From contig JACEVL010000464.1 of NCBI GenBank assembly GCA_020284085.1, forward strand, positions 22,501 to 86,500: a stretch of DNA of 64,000 nt, read 5' to 3'. Under the pieces are notes generated by a model, which was not told where the DNA came from, ran no database searches, and saw nothing but the letters and a program-made list of their open reading frames with translations. The stretch is from Aporrectodea caliginosa. Taxonomy: Eukaryota > Annelida > Clitellata > Crassiclitellata > Lumbricidae. Positions 55,862-64,000 of this stretch are shown here, piece by piece; position 1 is the stretch's first letter, and every line of letters starts with the position of its first letter. The translations under genes and the position numbers were made by a program.

Positions 55862-56097
55862 TATTATTATTATTATTATAATTGTCATTGTTAAAACACG
55901 GTAAGGCTTAGTGTTGTTGGGGTGGTCGCTCCTCAGCGCCGGGCAACCTCGACATGGTGCCCTGGAAGGCAACCGCGTTGAAACGCTGGACCGTAACCGA
56001 CAGGCGCTGGAGGATGAATCCTGTCTCTCGGGTGTCTCCGGATATTTTCGTCAGGCGGCGACCCATCTCGGAGATGAAGGCGAGGCCCTCTCTGTTA
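55862..56097 (-). mobile_element. LINE C-terminal end with TAA tail
   Basis: The minus strand reads REGLAFISEMGRRLTKISGD, TRETGFILQRLSVTVQRFNA, VAFQGTMSRLPGAEERPPQQ, H and a stop, then about 45 bases and (TAA)6 to 55862. This is the same family as the LINE at 13.5-16.4 kb (FNAVAFQGTMSKLPGSDERR there). Only about 60 codons remain (strong 5' truncation). Bases 55690-55860 hold nothing recognisable. Confidence 0.85.
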
Positions 56098-56195
56098 TTA
56101 TTATTATTATTATTATTTTTTTTATTATTATTATTATTTTTTTTGCCCTGAGGTACTTCATTCCCCAGGGTCTTAGAAATTATAAAAGTGAATTA

Positions 56196-56272
<77 letters not shown>

Positions 56273-56282
56273 GTTATTATTA
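56098..56282 (-). repeat. LINE 3'-tail hairpin between (ATT)n tracts
   Basis: The hairpin at 56146-56170 (minus strand CCCTGGGG, loop AATGAAGTA, CCTCAGGG) has ATT/TTTT on one side and a long (ATT)n (56198-56282) on the other. The loop is nine bases here against eleven in the other copies, and the stem shows a T-A pair where others have T-G. Bases 56283-56491 hold nothing else recognised. Confidence 0.75.
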
Positions 56283-56491
56283 GATGAAAGTATTTTTAAT
56301 TGTCTCCAACATTCAATATCAGTACTAAAAGTTACAATTAACATTGCTGTAGGTGTTGTCTAAAATGAACATCAAGGTGCAATTAGTGTCACATCTCCCT
56401 ATGTCCGACTCCACTGAAGTGCCACGAAAGATATCCACCAGGCTCTATTGTCCCTGTTTTATTTAATAATAATTTAAAAATATTTACATAG

Positions 56492-56689
56492 ATGCACAGC
56501 TTGAATAAAAAAAATGCAACCTCAATTATAGCAGATGAATCGAATCTGTAGTTCCAGCATTCCGGTTCAGAAGAAATATCCTCTCAGGATCCAGAATTAC
56601 AAAGCGATTCGAATACCGATCTGCGCTACAAGCAGCCGGAGAATATTAGACATTGTCCTAAACAAAATCAAATACCATCTCCTCTTGTG
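56492..56689 (+). pseudogene. Decayed paralogue of the CARD-gene linker exon
   Basis: Both borders are kept (TATTTACATAG before, GTG/GTAAATTCC after), and the body aligns with 33508-33701: ADESNL..FQHSGSEEISSQ, DPELQSDSNTDLRYKQPENI against GESNIQHKESGVKDESK, NPGLQSDSNHDLRGEQQKN. A run of A (about 56506-56514) shifts the frame after the first codons, and a TAG follows ADESNL, so it cannot encode the original peptide. The matching intron edge means it arose by genomic duplication, not retroposition. No CARD exon was found near it. Confidence 0.8.
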
Positions 56690-56906
56690 GTAAATTCCTT
56701 TATCATAATACTGTTACACAAGTGTTGTTTAACGTCAGAGACTAAGTTACTCTAGGAGTAACAGACAGGCCTAAGTCGCCACGTGGCCCTCGGACATGTT
56801 GGATTGATGAAACTAACCGATAACTACGTTTCTTCTTTAGGCTAAGGTTTGCTGCGAGCTAATTAGATTCAATGATACATTAAACTTCAAACAGCAGTGC
56901 AATCTG

Positions 56907-57400
56907 ATGTTATACTTTCATTATCTCTTGCACTTGGACAAATCAAAATCTCACTATCTCCGTCGCCCAGTCATTACACGTCTCAAGTTCTCCAACCGAT
57001 CCATCTCCAACACTGCACTTCGACTTTGGAATGAACTTCTCCATGAATTCCGCATATTTTCAGTTCCTCCACGAAAACCGCCACTCCCCCACCGTCATCT
57101 GCCTCAGTTTCGTCTACTCATCACCCCACAGGCTTTCCATTTCAAATTCGAGTCTAAGCTCTTCAAGAATCCTTCCCCAATTCATCCGGTTATCCGCCTT
57201 AAAAACTTTCTCGTACCTTCTCATCTCCACGAAATCCACCTTTGCAACCGTTCTGCCTCCTATCTCTGGTCTCTGTGGCAACCGGACTTGCACCTCCACT
57301 GGACATCGATCTGTGGTGTGATTCGACTTGATTTGATACGACTCAGCGCTCCTGTATAAGCTGATGCCCTGTGCTTTGCTTTACAGCAGCGCTTTAGAAA
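56907..57400 (+). mobile_element. CR1-like LINE C-terminus (plus strand)
   Basis: SHYLRRPVITRLKFSNRSIS, NTALRLWNELLHEFRIFSVP, PRKPPLPHRHLPQFRLLITP and QAFHFKFESKLFKNPSPIHP parallel the minus-strand LINE at 27.2-27.5 kb (LKFSNRAISNTAPRLWNDLP). The frame stays open to 57359. The 3' UTR contains TTTACAGCAGCGCTTTAGAA, a phrase seen at other LINE/SINE ends. It lies just after the decayed CARD exon, within what was its intron. Confidence 0.8.
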
Positions 57401-58405
57401 TTTGGAGTTTGCGATTACGACTACTTAATATTAAGCTATGAAATTAAAGAAATGACTTAATCCACCTGCGATTACCGGTACTTGCAACTGCAAGATGCAG
57501 TTGCATCTTTTTGTATCACTTTTATACATGGGTGTCCCACTGTCCCTACTTAGTGGGAGATATGATCCATGCGGGGCATTTCCTTGTGGCCTTTTAATAT
57601 TGTCTATGTGATTTGCAAGTGTGGCGAAAAGCAAGTTTTCCCACATTTCAGCTATTAGCTACGTGCTGTTAGTAATAGCGCTATATCAGCGCTATTATAG
57701 GTGTCGCTAAAACGTGTTGTGATACCAGGCGCCCTCTGGCCAAGCGTCAGTGAGTTAATCGATGTCCGGGAGGAGACACGTTCGCGTGGTTGGTTGCTGT
57801 CTTAAATGCCTCAAATTTCGAATATTTCCCTTTGTTTTTGGTTAGTAAAAATATCGTTTAAATTGATGGTATTGTGCCAGATGGTAATGTATGGTTTGCG
57901 ATCTACTTTTGGACAGGAAATTCATAAGTATTGAATCGATTTAGTTGCCACGTTTGCCGTGACATAGATTCCAAGGCTTGTTCGCCATTACTAGCGCTGT
58001 AGATAGAATCTGAAGAAGGTTCTTTCAGGCTAAGGTGCTAAATAACTTTCTGGGGAGACAGAGAATTGTGTAAAACCCCTAATCAGTCACCTAAACTTCG
58101 GAAAGACCATCCCGATAGTCTAGAAAGGCTGAGTGGTGCAAGAAAGTTGGGAATCTGATTGTGCAACTTTAGTCCTGTATAGGCCAGGACTGGCAGGACT
58201 AAACTAACTATAGTTCTCTAATGCATTGTCATTGTAGTGGTAGTTCTGTGAAAGCTTGTCTTAGTTTAATTTGTAAAGGCGCTAGATAATTGCCTGTTTC
58301 AGTTACAGATCTTATGATTTATGTTAATTGCCCAATAAATAAGAATTGAAAAATACATTCAATGGAACCTTTTGCAGGTCGCTGGTCAGCTCCTCGGCCT
58401 AGCTT
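57401..58405. other. About 1 kb without recognised features
   Basis: No reading frame or repeat match was identified. TAGCGCTATATCAGCGCTAT at 57675-57700 is a short palindromic phrase. Confidence 0.45.
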
Positions 58406-58409
58406 AGCA

Positions 58410-60206
58410 GGCCGGTGTCACGATATAAAGTCTCCCCCGAAACAGAGTCGCCCCTTGCCGTAACAGAGTCTCCCCCGGAGACTTTGTATCGGAACAAAGT
58501 CTCCCCATTGAAATAGAATCTCCCTATCTACGATACAAAGTCTCCCCCATTACTAAAATCGCCCCCCTTACTAAAATCTCCCCTTACTAAAATCGCCCCC
58601 TCTGTTTTCATTTGCTTTTCTATATTATTTAAAATTGGATTTAATATGTGTATTTCTGAAATAAATTACTTTCAAGTTTATTAGTTGAATTGGACATAAA
58701 ACAACTATGGAATTAAATGCGAAAATTGTGAAATAAATGTTTTATAGTAGTAAATGCATCGTGTAAATAGGATGTCGTACACGCTTATGTCATGAAAACG
58801 CAGTGGAGAGGTAACGCACTGTCATAGGCTATAACTAAGAAAATAGCTCACACAACAAGTAGACTTTAACTGGTGCTAGTTGGCACTGTTTGCTGAAAAG
58901 ATTCTGAGCGTTACCAGTCACTAATTGATAGGCCTACTTATTCATTATGCCAAGTAGAGCTAATTAGCTTCAAAGTGATTCTTCTAAGGTTAGACCTACC
59001 ACTGAAATTGTGTTGAATATTAGTCGTTCAATATGATTAGCGTCAGATGTATCGGGCCAGCTTATTAGCTATACACAAGTAGTATGAAACAAAGCCTTCG
59101 AGTAATTATAACTCTACTGGCTTCCTAAGACGAGATAGCATTGGCTTCTATGCGATTATTGATGCGGATTAGGCCTACCCTTCAACTGGTATCAGTCAAC
59201 TGATAAGACTTTGCGCTTGATTATCTGTGTTTCATCTGGTTAGCATAATGTTTGCTCATTATTGTTTGCTGGTGTCAGGTCATTACCTAGAACAGGAAAG
59301 TCATAACCAGTGATTGTAAATGAGGTAGGCCTACTGGCTTTCGGATATGAGCTTGCCCTTGCTTTTCTAGCATTCATGGATAACGATTAGGCATTCACGG
59401 AATTATTTGGCAATCGGACTACCCATTAAATAATTGCAGCTAAACCAAACCAATTTAGTATCGACAGGTCAATAAGCAAAATAATAAGGCATTGTAGTCC
59501 ATGAAGCCAGTACAGTCTAGTCTTGAGATTAAGCCTACTAGGCATTTGTTGATCCACGGAATTATTCGGCTTAGAATGGAATTTGCATACAGGGGTAATA
59601 AAAGCTAGAACAAAGTTGATTGGTTGACTATAAAAGGGAAGGGAAAAGGACAACTTAACCAGCAGATTAGCAGTAATTAATAAGGCTAATTAATAATGAG
59701 TCTTAATGACATCATATACCAAGTGAATGCATAACATTTTTTAAACCATTAAAGATTGGCCGTCTGTTGGATGAAGAGAGAAATCTTATTCCAAACACTC
59801 AAGCTTTTGTTAAACCAAGGAAGCTAAGGTAAAGTAATTGGTGAGCTATATTAAGTGTAATGTAATTGAACATTAATATAGCACTTCTTCAAGATTTCTA
59901 CTAAAATGCGCTCTCTGCGCTAGTCCATATGATGTTAACTGTCATTACGAACGAATATATACATCAGTTAGCAAAACAATGCAATAAATAGGATGTTAAT
60001 GTAGGCTATTTTGTGTTGAAATAAAGTCTCCCCGGGGAGACTTTATTTCATCAGGGGAAAATATTCTCTCCCCCGGAGACTATATTCTGAAACAAAGTCT
60101 CCGGGGGCGAATTTATTCTGAAACAGTTCCGCCGGGGGAGAATCTATTTCGAAACAGAGTCTCCGGGGAGACTTTTAGGAGGAGACTCTGTCACGCGACA
60201 CCGGCC
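58410..60206. mobile_element. 1.8-kb element with GGCCGGTGTC ends and subterminal phrase repeats
   Basis: It starts GGCCGGTGTCACGATATAAA and ends with an inverted match (CACGCGACACCGGCC). About 200 bases inside each end are built from the phrase GAAACAGAGTCTCCCCC in both orientations (AAAGTCTCCCC, GGGGAGACTTT, AATCGCCCC). The right side contains perfect small palindromes such as AAAGTCTCCCCGGGGAGACT. The 1.4-kb middle has no recognisable coding sequence; a 75-codon minus-strand frame (59653-59426) matches nothing I know. The termini GGTGTCACGA are shared with 3429 and 31562-31926. No target duplication could be fixed. Confidence 0.7.
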
Positions 60207-60611
60207 GCCCGGCACTAGCTATTCTATCAGCATGCTTATCTGTGAGGCAGAATCCATGTAGATGCTCATTGGCCAGCAGGTGTTTATTAGTCACGCCTAT
60301 AAGGATCGGGGACGATGCTGGTTTCTGGAGAAACTTTTAGGTTGAACCTTCGCCTTTAAAGTCAAAAGACTACTACATTAACAATCCGTCTATCTAGTTT
60401 GGGCTGCCTTGCCATGTTTAAAACACTGTGAGCAGGGTCGAGGCCATACGGTCGCCATATAAAAAGTCTTGACTATATATTATAATTATATATATAGTGT
60501 GGGCTGCATTGCCATGCTTATGAAACAATAGCAGTAGTTTCCGGTGTTTAACGACATTTTATGACTGCCAGAGCGGTTGACGTCGCTTTCCTCCTTCACC
60601 GACGCTTCGGA

Positions 60612-60668
60612 CTATAATAAATTGTCGAAAACATTTTTATAACCCACTCTAGCTACATATGTCGGCTG
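60612..60668. repeat. Dispersed segment R1, copy 2, left part
   Basis: CTATAATAAATTGTCGAAAA and ATAACCCACTCTAGCTACAT match 9829-9885. The copy is interrupted after GTCGGCTG and resumes at 62579. Bases 60207-60610 before it show a short (TA) tract at 60477-60497 and no gene. Confidence 0.75.
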
Positions 60669-60773
60669 CATGGGCGGAGTTTGGTTTTAGTTCATGGGGG
60701 GGCTAAAGCATACCCTCGTTTTTCTCTCTCCCCTGCCGCAAAGCGGCCCCCCTTTAAACGGAGGGGTTTGGAG

Positions 60774-62175
60774 CAGGGGCGCAACCACGGTCCAGAAGTT
60801 GGGGGACCTACTAGAATGTCTGAGTGGGGGGGTGGAATTGCGAGCGCCGATGGCGCAAAGCCGCGATTGCCGAAGGCAAGAAGCCCCTAACGACAAGGGG
60901 TATGGGGGAGCGTCGTAAGCTCCCCATCGGGGTCTGGGGCGGAGCCAGCAGCCGACAATTTTGAGCATATGATGCCTAATGGAGTACATTTTGGGCTTTA
61001 ATTTACCTCAAATTTTCACCGATGATTTCGATATAAAGTACCTAAAGCATCTAGATCTGTGAAAATGTGACTTTATTATATGAATAAACTGGACGTGACA
61101 AACGTTTAAGAGAATTGAACGGAAAAGAGTAGAATAAGCTCTAGAACAGTAGTATACTTGTTTGTCAAAACTATGATAATCGGCTGGGAGGAAGCCTGAA
61201 CGGGTAAATTTTCTCAGAATACCGTTAAGGCGTTTACGTTCCCCTACTGTACAGTGGCAAATCCCCGCCAAATAGAGCAGGCATAAAGTAGCCGTGCGAG
61301 GGTATACTATAGCCCTAACAACGTCAAAGAGACGTTGACCGTGGGCGACCAAAACACGTATACCCGAACATGCATTTTCGGGCTTTGCAGCACATTAATT
61401 TTGTCCATGTGTGCCCCAAAGCCAATCCCATCAGAGATGGTGACACCCAAAATAACCATCTCCTGGACCCGCTCGATGCCAGGGATGAGAGAGAGGGAGG
61501 GCAATAGGTTTCGACCTCGGTCGTTTGACAACAATTGCTTATCCACCTTAGGCTGTCTCTCTGTCTCTTACAGACTGATCTTCTGGATGTTGACCTGATT
61601 ACGGATTGTTTTGATGCGCCATCGGTTGATGCCTTGTGCATTAGACACCGGCGCAATAGAAGTTGCTAATTACATTACATTACATTACAACCATTTCTCT
61701 GGTCTTAGCAAGGTTTAATTTAAGATTCCCAATGGACGCCCACTTAGAGATATGGTCCAGTTCAGAAAGAGTGATGTCAATGCAGGAAGCAGGGACCAGC
61801 AAGTAGGCCTAGCTATTGTCGGCATATTTTCACTCTATTTAGGTTTAAGGCTAGAAATGGCTATGACAAAATCAGCAGGTCCAAGGCCAGAGCCTTGTAC
61901 TATAGGCCCCACTGGCATTAATGGTACAGAGGGAAGAGATCTCGGAAGGCAAGAAGCTCCTAATGAAAATAGGGGCATGGGGGAGCGTCGTAAATTCCCC
62001 ATCGGGGTCTGGGGCTCCGGGATTGAAGCCGACGAAATTTTGAGCATATGATGCCAAATGGAGTGCCTTTTGAGCTCTTGTTTGCCTCACAGTTTTAAAA
62101 GTTGGGGGACGGTCCCAAGCTGTTCGAAAGTTTGGGGACGCGTCCTACGGGTCCCATAGGGTGGTTGCGCCTATG
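60774..62175. mobile_element. hAT-like TIR element g, nested in f
   Basis: The left end CAGGGGCGCAACCAC is inverted at the right (GTGGTTGCGCCTATG). The flanks GTTTGGAG (60766-60773) and ATTTGGAG (62176-62183) are a 7/8 target duplication. A ~140-bp segment (GGCAAGAAGC.CCTAA, GGGGGAGCGTCGTAA, CCCCATCGGGGTCTGGGGC, TTTTGAGCATATGATGCC) occurs twice inside (60870-61010 and 61935-62090) as direct repeats around a LINE fragment. No transposase. Confidence 0.8.
61011..61930 (-). mobile_element. LINE RT-to-C-terminal fragment inside element g
   Basis: Minus-strand pieces: GPIVQGSGLGPADFVIAISS followed by LKPK (RT motif B region, about 61900), a decayed YADD region (NMPTIARP), MDKQLLSNDRGRNLLPSLSL, IPGIERVQEMVILGVTISDG, GFGAHMDKI, DVVRAIVYPRTATLCLLYLA and RKRLNGILRKFTRSGFLP. 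The order Q.GSGLGP, ILGVTI.....HM, LNGILR...R.GF is that of Jockey/L2-like LINEs. It has many stops and is dead. Confidence 0.78.
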
Positions 62176-62578
62176 ATTTGGAGGCAATTTGAGCCCCTAT
62201 AGGCGGGTCTGGGGCGAAGCCCCAGCCGCCAAATGTATTTTGAACATACTCTGTACTAATTTTGTGGTGAGAAGGATTTTACAGCTTAAAATATGTGATC
62301 GTTGTGGCACGTGCTGAATCATCAATGCATTCACGTTGTCCAAATGTAGAAGCAACGAAGAAGTCTCGAAGAGATGACGCAGTTTTAACTGTCTTCTGAC
62401 TTCTTGCGGCTACTATGTCTTGTGCACTTGGACCAGAGTCACACGTGCTGGCAGGAACTGGTAGAGATGGGATGGCAATGCCATGAGATTTATCACTATA
62501 CCTTAATGAAGCACAGTCAAGTCTGTGGGCTCATGGGGGGGCTTAGCCCCCCCTAGCCCCTGATAGACTCCGCCCATG

Positions 62579-63320
62579 GTCGGCTGACAGGAACGTTCTG
62601 TGTAGGTCTGCATAATATAATAAAACTGTCCTGCATAATATAAGTAGGCCTAAGGACATGTTTTATTTACAAATTGCTAATCGCACTTTGGTGTGCGGAC
62701 ATCTTATAAACGCCGTTTAAAAAGTATAGCATCCTGACAATAATCGTTTTTCACACCAAGTAAGTTAGTTAGTAAATAAGTGAGAATATTCCTTAATAAA
62801 CCAACTGCACCTTAGTGCACACTCATTATGGTCACGCATAATTATATCTAAGAAAGTCAGCCAATCTTGATAAGACCTTATAATATATCATCCTAGTAAT
62901 AAAACTGTATCTTGATAGGACTACCGTGAAGATTGTCTTTAGTTTATTATTGTCGTTAAAACGGCCCTAAATCTCTTGGCTGCCATGGCTCATGATGTGA
63001 CTAGACTTCCTAAATGAAACACTGTGGCCTGATCATGGTTTAGATTATCTACACGTACATTTTCGCGCACAGCTGCGGAACTACATGGATTAACTATTGA
63101 TCCTAAATAATTCTCAGGTAAGTGAATTAAACAGAAGCATGGTCCTGTCGCTCTTAAACTTGATTTCCGGTCCCTCAGTGAGCTGGAAACGACTGGTCGG
63201 ACGGACAACGCAAACAATGAATCTGGGCGATCGAGGCGAATCTTAATCCACTAAACTCCGGGTTACATACAGCCTGGAGACGTTACAAAGACCTGAACGA
63301 TTGGTAGGATCTAGTAACGC
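62579..63320. repeat. Dispersed segment R1, copy 2, right part
   Basis: GTCGGCTGACAGGAACGTTC continues the R1 copy. The best-conserved part, 62910-63310, matches 9930-10335. Bases 62650-62890 are extra relative to the first copy, and end CTTGATAGGACTACCGTGAA. Confidence 0.78.
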
Positions 63321-63479
63321 CGAGATGGAATAAGAGGCAAAACGTCCTCTGTGGTCACTGCCCAACTTAACGAGTTACAGATAATGTATTTACCAAATTC
63401 CCATAGCTGTAAGTTATTTGATTAACTTCACATACAATGGTTTTTCAGAATATTATCTAGCTCTTGTTTGAATTGGTCT

Positions 63480-63960
63480 ATAGTTTTCTGGTCCTATTTC
63501 TGGTCAGCGTGTGAGCTGAGTGTGAAAGTTTTAAGGATGAACAGTAGAAGTTCAAGAGCAGAGCCTCAAGAAACTCCACCAGTGAGAGGTCATGATTGGG
63601 ATGAGGCTTCAGATGTTTTAATGGAGAAAGAGAAGCAGAAACAAGCTCTGTGTGGAGAAGTTGGCAGAATTTCAGTTGAATGGTGTTGGGTAAAACCAAA
63701 GAGAGTGTGAATTAAGGTGTGACTTCTACGTGAGATAGTAATTGATCCGAGACAGGACAGCGCGATCGGTCTATTTTGGGATGAAAGACAGGTTGGGAGA
63801 CAGGTCGATAGCTAGAGAGGATTCCTTTATAAAGATATGGTTTAATGAACAGTTTTTAAAGAAAGTGGTAAATATCCATGTACATGTACCATTCATTAGA
63901 TAACCAACTACATATTTTCCGCATTTTCTCAGAAAGTTACTTGTACATGACATGTTTCAA
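63480..63960 (-). mobile_element. LINE reverse-transcriptase scrap at the window end
   Basis: The minus strand shows FIKESSLAIDLSPNLSFIPK, a stop, then DRAVLSRINYYL (the NYRPISNLP...ER+V..RI region of LINE RTs) and TGGVS, a stop, GSALELLLFILKTF (degenerate GVPQGSVLGPLLF). In-frame stops show decay. The last 40 bases are A/T-rich with TATAATCTATAA and nothing recognisable. Confidence 0.6.
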
Positions 63961-64000
63961 TAAAATAGATTATAAGATATTATCGTATAATCTATAACTA

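Larger units (their letters stand above)
60669..62578. mobile_element. hAT-like TIR element f (exact 8-bp duplication) with nested insertion
   Basis: The termini CATGGGCGGAGT and ACTCCGCCCATG are perfect inverted repeats. The 8-bp duplication GTCGGCTG flanks it (60661-60668 and 62579-62586). Ends of the form CA(T/G)GGGCGGA with 8-bp duplications are typical of hAT elements. Near both ends lie GGGGGGGCTAAAG / CTTAGCCCCCCC phrases. The element without its nested insertion is only about 500 bp and non-coding. Confidence 0.9.

Noticed and set aside
60870..62090. LTR retrotransposon from the 140-bp direct repeats
   Set aside because: The repeats lie inside a hAT-like TIR element and enclose a LINE fragment; no gag or pol and no terminal TG/CA.

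Overview
The window looks like metazoan nuclear DNA from an invertebrate animal; I cannot name the species. The evidence is introns with GT/AG borders, very long (ATT)n tracts, many families of animal-type retrotransposons and cut-and-paste transposons, a tandem-CARD protein of the innate-immunity/apoptosis type, and an NHL-propeller protein. There are no operons, ribosome binding sites, CRISPR arrays or rRNA genes. Host genes are sparse. The supported ones are the terminal exon of an NHL-repeat protein (7.0-7.9 kb), four phase-compatible exons of a CARD-CARD protein (30.9-34.0 kb), a decayed paralogous exon of that gene at 56.5 kb, and a small ORF with a Rho-N/SAP-like helix pair at 38.0-38.4 kb that may belong to a mobile element. 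Nearly everything else is repeats.

0-7 kb: a 1.55-kb direct duplication carrying 3' fragments of a non-LTR retrotransposon (LINE) among inverted A/T-rich arms, then a decayed hAT element (exact 8-bp target duplication), a foldback, an internally deleted piggyBac element (TTAA flanks) and a 410-bp TIR element. 7-11 kb: the NHL exon, mini-hairpin repeats and two dispersed segmental repeats. 11.5-17.4 kb: a LINE cluster on the minus strand, including one almost complete but broken copy, joined by (TAA)n tails. 17.4-19.8 kb: Helitron debris and a 60-bp satellite. 20.3-23.2 kb: an RTE-like LINE split by a 701-bp TIR element. 23.4-27 kb: diverged copies of earlier segments and unassigned DNA. 27.1-30.1 kb: a CR1-like LINE and two head-to-tail non-autonomous Helitrons.

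30.9-38.4 kb: the CARD gene, whose fourth exon runs into a transposon; two copies of an unusual TIR transposon family follow, then the Rho-N ORF. 38.4-40.7 kb: a 13-bp minisatellite that seems to have grown from the end of that ORF. 40.8-48.4 kb: a segmental duplication with a filled and an empty SINE site, a LINE end, a 150-bp tandem repeat with a YY1-like motif, and a second SINE. 48.4-55.7 kb: a third copy of the TIR family, then a LINE split by a TIR element that is itself split by a fourth copy. 55.8-64 kb: LINE ends, the decayed CARD exon, a 1.8-kb element with subterminal repeats, a hAT-like element inside another hAT-like element, and LINE scraps.

The most interesting signals are: (1) four diverged copies of one transposon family with TAG(A/G)GTG termini and a transposase carrying CFDTT.SNTG, LACRHH, RARWM and NDxAE motifs; (2) a covarying hairpin at the 3' end of LINE tails; (3) a family of elements ending in GTGTCACGA made of short palindromic phrases; and (4) nested insertions whose target duplications let the order of events be read. 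All reading was by eye, so boundaries not set by target duplications are approximate.
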